The translations under genes and the position numbers were made by a program. From Vicinamibacterales bacterium (GTDB taxonomy: Bacteria; Acidobacteriota; Vicinamibacteria; Vicinamibacterales; JAKQTR01), in NCBI GenBank assembly GCA_025456345.1, contig JALOKU010000009.1, positions 1-64,000 of the forward strand: DNA of 64,000 nt, given 5' to 3'. Each line of letters starts with the position of its first letter. Position 1 is the first letter of the stretch. The notes beneath the pieces are model-generated. The model saw only the letters and a program-made list of their open reading frames with translations, was not told the DNA's origin and ran no database searches. This document shows, in pieces, positions 1 to 9,819 of this stretch.

Positions 1-993
<993 letters not shown>

Positions 994-1032
994 CCGCTGG
1001 TTCCAGGCCGGACGACCAGAGGCCTGGCCGCC

Positions 1033-2478
1033 GTGCGATCAGCTGGCGCGAGCATGCGTACTCGCAGGTTGGACTTGCGCGTCCTACGTTTCGTTGTCGC
1101 CGTCGCCCTCCCGCCGCTGCTGACCTGTCTGCTCGCGGCCGTCTGGGTTCAGTCGGGCCGCATCCGTCTCTTCGGTGACGAACCGCACTACGTCATTATC
1201 GCCGAGAGCGTCGTGCGCGATGGAGACGTCGAACTCCGAAACAACCACGCGCTCGAGGAACGCTCTCCCACGCACGTCGGAGAGGTTGCGCCCCACGCCT
1301 ATGCGGCAGGCCACCGCTGGTACCCGCTCCATGGCCCTGGACTGGGGGTCCTCATCGCACCGGGGCTCAGCGTCGGCGGCGTGCTGGGCGCGCGACTGAC
1401 GACCTGCGCACTGTCCGCACTCCTGCCTCTCACGATGTTCCTGTGGCTGGATGGCCTGCTCGGGCGACGTCACGCGATGTGGCTGACGCTGGCCGCCACG
1501 CTCTCGATCCCCTACGTGTTCGGCGCGGTCCACCTGTACCCCGATCCGGTGGCGGCGGCGATGGCGGCGCCGCTGCTGCTCCTACTCGCGCACCCCGCCG
1601 ACGGGCAGCGCCGGTACATGGCCTGGGCGGCGTTCTGGCTGGTCACTGGCCTGCTGCCCCTCTTGATGGTGAAGTTCCTGGCGCCGTCGATCCTGCTGGC
1701 GATGTTCGCGCTGGCCGGTCCACCGTCCCATCTGCGACGGCTTCCCGGGCGCCACGACGCCTGGCGCACAGCTCCTCTCTTCGTGGTCGGCCCGCTGATT
1801 CTCGCGGCGTATCACATCGTGGTGTTCGGCGACGTGCTCGGCCCACGGGGCATGGGTGAACTGGCCGCTGGCATGAACCAGGCCGTCATGGTTCTCCTGG
1901 GCCTGCACCTGGATCAAGCGCAGGGGATCTTCCTGCAGCAGCCGCTCCTCCTGGCGGGCGTCCCCGCGCTTGGCGTCATGGCCGTCCGGCGGCCCGGACT
2001 CGCGGCGGCGTGGTGCGCGCTCTACGCCTCGCTCCTCGTCCCGAATCTCCTCCAGATCATTCCATTCGGGGGTGCGAGCCCGTCAGGCCGTTTCGCCTGG
2101 CCAGCGGCATGGCTGTGGCTGGTGCCTCTGGCCGTGACATTCAGCTGGCATCGAGGCCAACTGGAGCGTTTCTTCCGCCCGGTGCTGCTCGCCGCCGGTG
2201 CCTACCAGGCGGTACTGGCGCTCAGGTGGCTTCCCAGCCCGATGACGATCACGAACGAGTTCACTCCTGATCTGGCGCTCCGGAACAGCCTCTTCCCGGT
2301 CGGGATGCGCGCGTGGCTCCCTTCCTTCTACTCCGCGGACTTCCTGTCGTTTCCGCCGAACGTTGTCGCCATCGTCGCACTGCTGCTGCTCGTGGCGAGC
2401 GGTCCAGTCCTGGGATGGTGGCTCGCCCGATCGCGATCAGCGGACCGACGCACGTCCGCCGGCCCGGGGCCGGATTAG
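1033..2478 (+). CDS. Polytopic membrane protein, GT-C glycosyltransferase-like
   Basis: Many hydrophobic segments; early-loop GDEPHYV motif typical of GT-C type proteins. Confidence 0.65.
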   Translation: MRSAGASMRTRRLDLRVLRFVVAVALPPLLTCLLAAVWVQSGRIRLFGDEPHYVIIAESVVRDGDVELRNNHALEERSPTHVGEVAPHAYAAGHRWYPLHGPGLGVLIAPGLSVGGVLGARLTTCALSALLPLTMFLWLDGLLGRRHAMWLTLAATLSIPYVFGAVHLYPDPVAAAMAAPLLLLLAHPADGQRRYMAWAAFWLVTGLLPLLMVKFLAPSILLAMFALAGPPSHLRRLPGRHDAWRTAPLFVVGPLILAAYHIVVFGDVLGPRGMGELAAGMNQAVMVLLGLHLDQAQGIFLQQPLLLAGVPALGVMAVRRPGLAAAWCALYASLLVPNLLQIIPFGGASPSGRFAWPAAWLWLVPLAVTFSWHRGQLERFFRPVLLAAGAYQAVLALRWLPSPMTITNEFTPDLALRNSLFPVGMRAWLPSFYSADFLSFPPNVVAIVALLLLVASGPVLGWWLARSRSADRRTSAGPGPD

Positions 2479-2501
2479 CAACACGTCAATCGTGCGCTGA
2501 G

Positions 2502-3050
2502 TCAGATCAGCCGGCCGGCGAGACCCGGGTGCGTGGTGACGGCGTGCATCGCCCGCGCCACCCAGCCGTCCCGGCTGGCCGCGTCGAGGCGGCAGTGCGG
2601 AATTTTCTTCTCCGCGAGCAGCGTGTCGACAAGCTGATCGATCGACCGCACGAAGAACTCGTCCGTGTCGCGCACGCCGTCCTCGGCGGCCGGGGCGATC
2701 ATCGGCACCTTGATCAGCACGTCGTACGACTTCATCCAGTAGTCCACGAACCGTTCGATGGCCTTCTGCCGTCCGCACGAGAGGACCATGTAGGCGTAGT
2801 TGTCGAGGACGCTGCGGTCGCAGACGACGACGTCGTGGGCGCTGCCGGAGCGGATCTCCTCCGCCACCTGGGTCATGAGGATCCAGGTCTGCGCGTCGAG
2901 GGAGGTCTTGCGGTTGATCGGCAGCGGCGAGAGGCGCGCCACCTCCTTGACCATGTCCGCGTTCAGGCCCTGCCGCTTGAGGCCGGCCGTCACGTCGTAA
3001 CACAGCGTGGTCTTCCCGGTGCCGTGGGTGCCGATGAACGCGAGCTTCAT
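2502..3050 (-). CDS. AAA family ATPase / P-loop kinase-like protein
   Basis: [16 protein letters not shown] Walker [16 protein letters not shown]; start trimmed to the Met preceding the P-loop. Confidence 0.75.
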   Translation of the reverse strand: MKLAFIGTHGTGKTTLCYDVTAGLKRQGLNADMVKEVARLSPLPINRKTSLDAQTWILMTQVAEEIRSGSAHDVVVCDRSVLDNYAYMVLSCGRQKAIERFVDYWMKSYDVLIKVPMIAPAAEDGVRDTDEFFVRSIDQLVDTLLAEKKIPHCRLDAASRDGWVARAMHAVTTHPGLAGRLI

Positions 3051-4063
3051 GCGATCGGGGTCTTCATCCAGGGCGCGGTGTTGTGGAAGTTGGTCACCAC
3101 GCCGCCGGGGGGCACCAGCGCGTCGCAGGCCAGGCGCTCGGCGGCCGCGAGCGACAGGTCGAGCACCGGCAGCAACTCGAACAACTGCTCCTCGGTCCGC
3201 GGGCCGACAATCGGCGCGGTGACGCCGGGCTGGTCCTTGCACCACAGCAGCGCGAGCTGGCCCGGCGTCCGACCGTGCGAGCGGGCCAGGTCGGCGAAGG
3301 CTCTCCCCACCGCGAGACCGCTCGGCGTCACGCGGTCTGCGTAGATGTTGGCCTGCCCGGGCTGGCGCATCGCGCGCGAATCGGCGGGCAGCGGCCCCTC
3401 GGCGGGGTACCGCCCGGCCAGCACGCCCTGGGCGAGCGGGGCCCACGGCAGAATCGCAAGGCCGTAGCGCTGGGCGAGCGGGATCAGTTCGTTCTCGATG
3501 CGCCGATCGAGGAGATTGTACGGCGGCTGTTCGCTGACGTAGCGGGCGAGTCCGAGGCGCTCACTCACGGCGAGCGCTTCCATCACCATCCACGCCGGGT
3601 GGGTCGAACAGCCGACGTAGCGGACCTTGCCGGCACGCACGAGATCGGTGAGGGCGCCAAGCGTCTCGTCGACCGGGATGTCCGGGCTGGGCCGGTGGAT
3701 CTGATAGAGGTCGATGTAGTCCGTACCGAGGCGTCTCAGCGACGCGTCGCAGGCCCGCAGGATGTGCAGGCGCGAGTTGCCCTGATCGTTCGGGCCAAGA
3801 CCGGTCCGCCCGTGGACCTTGGTGCCGAGAATCACCTTGTCGCGGCGGCCGGCCAGGGCTTTCCCGACGAGGCGCTCCGAGTCGCCGGCGTTGTAGACGT
3901 CGGCGGTATCGACGAAGTTGATGCCCGCGTCCAGCGCGGCGTGCACGATCCGGACCGCCTCGGCCTCGGCCGTGCCGCCGCCGAAATTCATCGCGCCGAG
4001 GCACAGCGGCGACACGCGCACGCCGGTCCGGCCCAGCAGTCGATGGTCCATCGCGTGCTCCAC
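3047..4063 (-). CDS. Aldo/keto reductase
   Basis: [55 protein letters not shown]. Confidence 0.93.
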   Translation of the reverse strand: MEHAMDHRLLGRTGVRVSPLCLGAMNFGGGTAEAEAVRIVHAALDAGINFVDTADVYNAGDSERLVGKALAGRRDKVILGTKVHGRTGLGPNDQGNSRLHILRACDASLRRLGTDYIDLYQIHRPSPDIPVDETLGALTDLVRAGKVRYVGCSTHPAWMVMEALAVSERLGLARYVSEQPPYNLLDRRIENELIPLAQRYGLAILPWAPLAQGVLAGRYPAEGPLPADSRAMRQPGQANIYADRVTPSGLAVGRAFADLARSHGRTPGQLALLWCKDQPGVTAPIVGPRTEEQLFELLPVLDLSLAAAERLACDALVPPGGVVTNFHNTAPWMKTPIA

Positions 4064-4124
4064 GTGAGAACGGGGCCAGACTCGCCCGGCCCGATGCCGC
4101 AGGCGCGAATCTGACGCCGGTCAC

Positions 4125-5408
4125 CTACCTCGCGGTCTTCTGCTCCCGCGCGGCCACTTTCTCCACCCCCCGCCAGACGCGCAGGAGGTTGCCGCCCCAG
4201 ATCTTCGCGATGTCCTGCTCGGAGTAGCCGCGGCGGACAAGCTCCTCCGTCACGTTGGGCGCTTCCGACGCGTCGTTGAACCCGAGGATGCCGCCGCCGC
4301 CGTCGAAGTCGGTGCCGATCCCGACATGATCGACGCCCGCCACCTTCACGGCGTGGTCGAGATGATCGGCGAAGTCCTTCAGGGTGGCGGGCGGGAACCT
4401 GGCATCGATCTCCTGCATGCGCGCCATGTACGCAGCGCGGCGCGTCTGCGCCTCCGCCTGCTGTTCCGGCGTCTGCGGCTGCGCGGGCGGGCCACCGCCC
4501 ATCCGGCCGCGCCCGCCGGGCTGCATGCCAATCTCTTCCCGCAACTTCCGCACGGCCTCGGCGCGTTCCGGCGAGTCCGCCTTCAAGTACGACCCGAGCG
4601 CCACGATCTGCACGACGCCGCCGCCTTTCGCGACGGCCCGCAACTGATCGTCGTCGAGGTTCCGGTCGACGTCATTGACGGCCTTGCAGCCCGAATGAGA
4701 CGCGATGATCGGCGCCTTCGAGATCTTGACGACGTCCCAGAACGTCGTCGGCGCCGAGTGCGACACGTCCACCATCATCCCGAGACGGTTCATCTCGGCC
4801 ACCACCTGCCTGCCGAACGCCGAGAGGCCCCCGCTGCGCGGCGGGTTGCGGTCGCTCGACGAGTCGCCGATCTGATTGTGGCCGCTGTGCGTCAGGGAGA
4901 TGTAGCGGGCGCCCCGGTCGTAGAAGGCCTTCACGTTGGCGAGGTCCTCCCCCACCGGATAGCCGTTCTCGACGCCGGTCATGATGATGCGCTTGCCGGT
5001 CTTCGCGACGCGCTCGACCTCGGCGGGAGACACCGCGAAGGCGCACATCTCGGGCCGCGCTTTCTGCGTCAGGGTGTCCAGCGAGTCGAACTGCCGCATG
5101 GCCGAGTCGAACGCGGCCTTGTACGCCGCGGCATCGAACGCCTGCCGCTGCCCGACGAAGACGGCCAGGAACACGCCCTTCATGCCGCCCTGCTGCATCT
5201 TGACAAGATCGACCTTCTGCCCGGGCGTCAGCACGCCGTAGTCCCCGTTGCGCATATCCACGTGAGTGTCGAGCGTCAGGACCTTCGCGTGAATCGCGTC
5301 GGATTTCAGGCGCACCGCGTCGTTCGGCGCCGCGCCGCCCTGCGCCCCGACGACCGCCGCCAGGCACACCGTCACGACCGACAGGCCCGTTATCAGCTTC
5401 AGCATCAT
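4125..5408 (-). CDS. Membrane dipeptidase, peptidase M19 family, secreted
   Basis: Signal-like N-terminus; DTHVDMRNGDYG, VDVSHSAPTTFWDVV, PIIASHSGCKAV, DHVGIGTDFDGGGG. Confidence 0.9.
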   Translation of the reverse strand: MMLKLITGLSVVTVCLAAVVGAQGGAAPNDAVRLKSDAIHAKVLTLDTHVDMRNGDYGVLTPGQKVDLVKMQQGGMKGVFLAVFVGQRQAFDAAAYKAAFDSAMRQFDSLDTLTQKARPEMCAFAVSPAEVERVAKTGKRIIMTGVENGYPVGEDLANVKAFYDRGARYISLTHSGHNQIGDSSSDRNPPRSGGLSAFGRQVVAEMNRLGMMVDVSHSAPTTFWDVVKISKAPIIASHSGCKAVNDVDRNLDDDQLRAVAKGGGVVQIVALGSYLKADSPERAEAVRKLREEIGMQPGGRGRMGGGPPAQPQTPEQQAEAQTRRAAYMARMQEIDARFPPATLKDFADHLDHAVKVAGVDHVGIGTDFDGGGGILGFNDASEAPNVTEELVRRGYSEQDIAKIWGGNLLRVWRGVEKVAAREQKTAR

Positions 5409-5427
5409 GAACTCGCTATCAGCGTCC

Positions 5428-6039
5428 TCAGCCCTGGAGCGCCTCGTGGACCTTGCCCACGAGGTTCGCGCCCGGGAGCAGCGTTTTGTCGCCCTCGTCC
5501 TTCCACTTCGACGGGCAGGCCTCGGTGGTCTTTCGCGACAGGTAGAGGTTGGCCTTGAACTTCCGCAGCAGCTCGTCGATGTTGCGGCCCAGGTTGTAGA
5601 AGTTCATCTCGGTCCCGAGCAGGGTGCCCTCGGGATTGATGATGTAGGTCCCTCGCAGCGCCAGGCCGGACCCCTCGTCGAGCACGCCGAACATGCGGCT
5701 GAGCGCGCCGGTGGCGTCGGAGCCCATCGGGTACGCGACCTTCGAGAGTTCCTTCTCGTGCTCGCGCCACGCGAGGTGCACGAACTTGGTGTCGGTGCTG
5801 ACCGTGACGACGTCACACCCCATCTTGACGAACCGGTCGTTCTGCTCTGCCAGAGCAGCGAACTCGGTCGCTCACACGAACGTGAAATCGGCCGGATAGA
5901 AGAACAGGATCGTCCAGCGCTTCTTCGCGATCTGCGACGCCAGCGAAAACGTGCCGAAGTCGCCTTTCGCCGGTTCGTAGGTCTCGAGTTCGAAGTCGGG
6001 GACCCGCTGCCCCAGTTTCAACGGCGTGCAGTCAGACAC
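5428..6039 (-). CDS. Selenocysteine-containing AhpC/Prx-type 2-Cys peroxiredoxin (203 aa, Sec at residue 56; TGA at 5872-5874)
   Basis: GTG start at 6039 with GAGGAGG RBS; VSDCTPLKLGQRVPDFELETYEPAKGDFGTFSLASQIAKKRWTILFFYPADFTFV-U-ATEFAALAEQNDRFVKMGCDVVTVSTDTKFVHLAWREHE; resolving-Cys motif TEACPSKW; hairpin immediately 3' of the UGA. Confidence 0.85.
5831..5874 (-). promoter_or_regulatory. Candidate bacterial SECIS element (UGA plus downstream stem-loop)
   Basis: mRNA UGA-GCGACCGAGUUCG-CUGCUCU-GGC-AGAGCAG-AACGACCGGU; perfect 7-bp stem, loop begins GG, loop 20 nt after UGA; lower helices GUU/AAC and GACCG/CGGUU possible. Confidence 0.8.
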
Positions 6040-6095
6040 GTACGCCTCCTCAAACGATCGATGGCTCCCGAAATGCTATCATGGCGGTCTGACGC

Positions 6096-7214
6096 ATGGA
6101 ACCACTCGCGCACACGCTGGCGGGCGCGTGCCTGGCCGAAAGCGGCCTCAAAAGGCTCTCCCCGCTCGCCACGTCAACCCTGATCATCGCCGCGAACATC
6201 CCCGATGTCGACGGCGCGTGCTACCTGCACGGCGCCGACCTCGCGTTCGCGTTCCGCCGGGGCTGGACGCACGGCGTGCTGGCCATCGTCCTGCTTCCCG
6301 TCGCGTTGACGGCGGCGATGCTGGCCCTCGATCGCGTCCTGGGCCGGCGGCACGCGGGGCGCCCGCCGGCCAGGCCCCTGGCCCTGCTGGGCCTCGCCGC
6401 CCTTGGTGTGCTCTCCCACCCGTTTCTCGACTGGCTGAACAACTACGGCGTGCGGCTGCTGATGCCGTTCTCGGACCGCTGGTTCTACGGCGACACGCTG
6501 TTCATCGTCGATCCGTGGCTCTGGCTGATCCTCGGCGGCGCCGTCATGCTGGCCTGGACGACGCATACCCGCGGCAGCGTCACCGCGGCGGCGCTGGGAC
6601 TCGGGACGACGGCCGCGATGCTGATGGCCCCGATCGTCCCTGAGTGGGCCCGTGCCGTCTGGTTCGGCGGCCTCGTGGTCTGGGCGCTCGCCCGCGCCCG
6701 CGTGGGCGCGCCGCGCCGGCCGGCCATCGCGATCGGGGCGCTCGTCCTCGCCGGCGCCTACATCAGTGTCATGTTCGCCGGGTCGAGGCTGGCGGAACGG
6801 CAGGTGCGCGATCTGGCCCGGGCCCGCGGCTGGGCCGCCGAACAGGTGGCGGCCATGCCGGTGCCGGCCGAACCGCTGCGCCGGTCGGTCATCGTCGTGT
6901 CGGCCGATCGATATCTGTTCGTGCCCGTCACCTGGACAACGGGCCCCGCGGCCGGGATCGAACCGACGATTTTCGAGCGGGGTGCGCGGGATCCCGCGGT
7001 CGAGGCGGCGCTCTCCGCGCCTTTCGTGCAGGGCGTACGGGCGTGGCTGCGGTTTCCGAGCTATGAGGTGACGCCGCTCGCCGATGGCGGGAAGCGGGTG
7101 ATCATCCGCGACGCGCGGTTCGCGATCGGGAATCGTCCCGGCTTCGGCGTCATCGCGATGGTCGACCTCGACGCCGACTTCGTGCCGAGGCCGGGACCCC
7201 GCCTCACCGACTGA
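6096..7214 (+). CDS. Metal-dependent hydrolase, YdjM/LexA-regulated inner membrane type
   Basis: MEPLAHTLAGACLAESGLKRLSPLATSTLIIAANIPDVDGACYLHG, FRRGWTHGVLA, LSHPFLDWLNNYGVRLLMPFSDRWFYGD. Confidence 0.85.
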   Translation: MEPLAHTLAGACLAESGLKRLSPLATSTLIIAANIPDVDGACYLHGADLAFAFRRGWTHGVLAIVLLPVALTAAMLALDRVLGRRHAGRPPARPLALLGLAALGVLSHPFLDWLNNYGVRLLMPFSDRWFYGDTLFIVDPWLWLILGGAVMLAWTTHTRGSVTAAALGLGTTAAMLMAPIVPEWARAVWFGGLVVWALARARVGAPRRPAIAIGALVLAGAYISVMFAGSRLAERQVRDLARARGWAAEQVAAMPVPAEPLRRSVIVVSADRYLFVPVTWTTGPAAGIEPTIFERGARDPAVEAALSAPFVQGVRAWLRFPSYEVTPLADGGKRVIIRDARFAIGNRPGFGVIAMVDLDADFVPRPGPRLTD

Positions 7215-7240
7215 CGGAACCGCCGGCTCCTGGCGCCGCC

Positions 7241-7972
7241 CTACTGCTTGCGGGCCGCGGTCCAGGTGCCGGTGGCTTCGCCCTTGTTGTAGTCCACGAC
7301 GCCGACCAGTTTGCCGTCCTGGATCTTCGCCCCCATGCCCACGGGCTCTCCGGCAGTGTACGGGAACCCGAGTTGAAGGGCGCCGTCCTTCCAGCTGCCG
7401 GCCGTCAAGGGCACCTTGCCTGCCGCCGAGATCATCTCGCCGCTCACGGTCTCGCCGCTCAACCGCAGGTCCATCGAGAACGACATGATCTGGCCGGCGA
7501 TGTCGACTTCGCCGGCCCAGGTCCCGCTGATGGGATCGCCGGCCTGGGCGCCACCGGCGGCCCCGGGCCGGGTGAGCCAGAACGTCCCGCTGCTGTCGCC
7601 GAGCTCCCACACGCCTTCGATGCGGCTGCCCTTCAGGGCGCAGGCGAGAGTGCCCTGCGACCCCTGGAGTTCAATCGTCAGCACCAGCTTCTCCCCGGTC
7701 AACGCCGCAGCCGCCACGGGAATCGGGCCCATTGATGATTCAATGGTCCCGGTGAGCTTGCCGTCCACAACCTTGAAGTCGCTGCGCAACGACACGTCGC
7801 CGTTGGGCGTCTGCGCCGAGCCTTCCCAGGCACCGGCAAACGACTCCAGCGTCACCGGCTGCCCGCCCTGGGCCGCCGCGACGCCCGGCAGCCCCGCGGC
7901 TGCCAGGACCATCACCGTTGCCGCCATCGCCACACGTAGGTTCACCACCATCATTGCAGCCTCCAGGAACAT
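7241..7972 (-). CDS. Secreted beta-rich hypothetical protein
   Basis: Signal peptide followed by repeated GAWEGSAQTPNGD / GTWAGEVDIAGQ modules. Confidence 0.6.
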   Translation of the reverse strand: MFLEAAMMVVNLRVAMAATVMVLAAAGLPGVAAAQGGQPVTLESFAGAWEGSAQTPNGDVSLRSDFKVVDGKLTGTIESSMGPIPVAAAALTGEKLVLTIELQGSQGTLACALKGSRIEGVWELGDSSGTFWLTRPGAAGGAQAGDPISGTWAGEVDIAGQIMSFSMDLRLSGETVSGEMISAAGKVPLTAGSWKDGALQLGFPYTAGEPVGMGAKIQDGKLVGVVDYNKGEATGTWTAARKQ

Positions 7973-7995
7973 GACGCGCCACTGGGCGCCGTCGT

Positions 7996-8733
7996 TCAGT
8001 CCAGCACCAGCCGTGCCCGCCGGAACCGCGCGAAGGCGGCTGCCAGGAGCGAGAGGTCAACAAGCGCCAGCAGCCCGGCCGCGACCCACAGCAGGCCATC
8101 GATGCCGATCGCCAAGGTCCAGGCGCCCATCTGCGCCTTCCAGGACTCCGGCAAGACCTGGATGCCGAGGGCCGGGACGAACATGAGCAGCAGGATCCCG
8201 ACGTTCAGCGTCTGGGCGGCCTGGCGCACGGTCGGGGCCCGAAGCGACACCAGCACGCCGGCGGTTGCCGCCAGCCCTGCGCCCAGCAGCGCCAGCAGCG
8301 GCGCCCCGACGGCGAAGCGCCACGGGAACATGAGCCACGCTCCCGAGCGCGCGGCGATGTTCACGGTGAGCAGGCTCAGCGCGAGCATGACGATCACCAG
8401 GCCCCAGCCGTACGCAACCGCCGCGAGCATCTTGCCCAGCAGAATGGCGCGGTCCGGCAGGCGGCTCGCAAGCAGGGTCTCGAGCGTGTGCCGTTCACGT
8501 TCGCCGGCAAAGGAGTCGGCCACTGCGCTGCCAACCAGCATCAGCGGCACCCATCCCCAGTAGAACACCGTCGCGGGCGACTGCACCCACTCCGCGCCCG
8601 ACTGGAGCGGAAGGAACACCCCGAACACGCCGATCAGGAGGACGAGGCTGAACCGCCCGCCGCGGTGGCTTCCCCCGAGCTGGAACAGTTCCCGCCATTC
8701 CTTCCACGCGACGGTCAGCACGTCCCCGATCAC
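7996..8733 (-). CDS. ABC transporter permease
   Basis: Multiple TM helices; DSFAGERERHTLETLLASRLPDRAILLGKMLA; overlaps the ATPase gene. Confidence 0.82.
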   Translation of the reverse strand: MIGDVLTVAWKEWRELFQLGGSHRGGRFSLVLLIGVFGVFLPLQSGAEWVQSPATVFYWGWVPLMLVGSAVADSFAGERERHTLETLLASRLPDRAILLGKMLAAVAYGWGLVIVMLALSLLTVNIAARSGAWLMFPWRFAVGAPLLALLGAGLAATAGVLVSLRAPTVRQAAQTLNVGILLLMFVPALGIQVLPESWKAQMGAWTLAIGIDGLLWVAAGLLALVDLSLLAAAFARFRRARLVLD

Positions 8734-9662
8734 GGCTCTTCCTCCATCAGCGTCAGAAAGACGTCCTCGAGCGACCCCTTGTCCTTCCGCACCTCCTCCA
8801 CGAGTCCGCCGCTCTGGACGATGAGCCCGACAAGCGGCGCGGTCTCGGCCGATTCGGCCAGCTCGAGCACGATGCGCCCGTTCTGGAGCTGCGCACGAAC
8901 CACGCCCGGCCGCCCGCGCAGCAGGGCCAGCATCGCCTCGTTGAAGCCCCGCCCGGTGATCTCCGCCCGGGTCGCGCGGCTGGCCTTCAGCTCGTCCGGA
9001 TGGCCGACCGCGAGCAGCCGGCCCTGCTTGATCACCGCCACGCGGCTGCAGAGACGCTCGGCCTCAACGAGGTTGTGCGTGGTCAGAAACACCGTGACGC
9101 CTTCGCGCTGCACCAGCGTGCCCAGTTCGTCTCTGAGCGTCGCCGCCGCAACGGGGTCGAGGCCTGCGGTCGGCTCATCCAGAAACAGGAGGCTGGGCTT
9201 GTGCAGCAGCGCCCGCGCGACGGCCAGCTTCTGCTTCATCCCGCGGCTCCAGCGCCCGACAGGCTCGCCGCGGCGCTCCCAGAGCCCGAGCGGCTGAAGC
9301 AGTGCGCGGATGCGGGCGGCGCGGGCCTCGCCGCCGATGCGCCAGACGCGCGCGTAGAAGGTGAGATTGTCCTCCGCGCTCAGCCGCTCGTAGAGGCCGT
9401 GGTGTTCGAGCAGCGCCCCGGACTGCTCGCGGATCGAGCCGCCGTCGGCGCGCGTATCGAAACCGAGCACGGTGGCCCGCCCCCCGGTGGGTTCGAGCAG
9501 GCCGAGGAGGAGCCGGATGGTCGTGGTCTTCCCCGCCCCGTTGGGCCCGAGGAACCCGAACACCGTGCCCGACGGAATCTCGAGGTCGAGCCCGTCGACC
9601 GCGCGGACGCTGCCAAACGTGCGCGTCAACCCCTCGGTGCGAATGATCGCCGGTGCCGACAT
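8730..9662 (-). CDS. ABC transporter ATP-binding protein
   Basis: Walker A GPNGAGKTTTIRLLLGL, Walker B LLFLDEPTAGLDP, H-loop TTHNL. Confidence 0.95.
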   Translation of the reverse strand: MSAPAIIRTEGLTRTFGSVRAVDGLDLEIPSGTVFGFLGPNGAGKTTTIRLLLGLLEPTGGRATVLGFDTRADGGSIREQSGALLEHHGLYERLSAEDNLTFYARVWRIGGEARAARIRALLQPLGLWERRGEPVGRWSRGMKQKLAVARALLHKPSLLFLDEPTAGLDPVAAATLRDELGTLVQREGVTVFLTTHNLVEAERLCSRVAVIKQGRLLAVGHPDELKASRATRAEITGRGFNEAMLALLRGRPGVVRAQLQNGRIVLELAESAETAPLVGLIVQSGGLVEEVRKDKGSLEDVFLTLMEEEP

Positions 9663-9693
9663 GACCCACCATGATACCTGCACATGAAGACGG

Positions 9694-9721
9694 AGGGACT
9701 AGGGACTAGGCGCTAGGGACT
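9694..9721. repeat. Short degenerate copy of the AGGGRCT heptamer repeat
   Basis: AGGGACT AGGGACT AGGCGCT AGGGACT. Confidence 0.8.
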
Positions 9722-9819
9722 CGCCCTTTCGACTCGCGCGCTGGCGGACCGCTCGCTCAGGGTGCGCCGTTCCGGCGCAGGTCGTCAATCGTGCGGCCGT
9801 CACGCGGCGCACTGCGTAC

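Noticed and set aside
5428-5823. Peroxiredoxin as a 131-aa ORF starting at ATG 5823
   Set aside because: Lacks the catalytic motif and N-terminal fold; homology continues upstream through the TGA to 6039
5428-6039. Peroxiredoxin as a simple nonsense pseudogene
   Set aside because: No other lesion, stop exactly at the catalytic residue, SECIS-like hairpin in place; pseudogene remains the null to test by reads and sel genes
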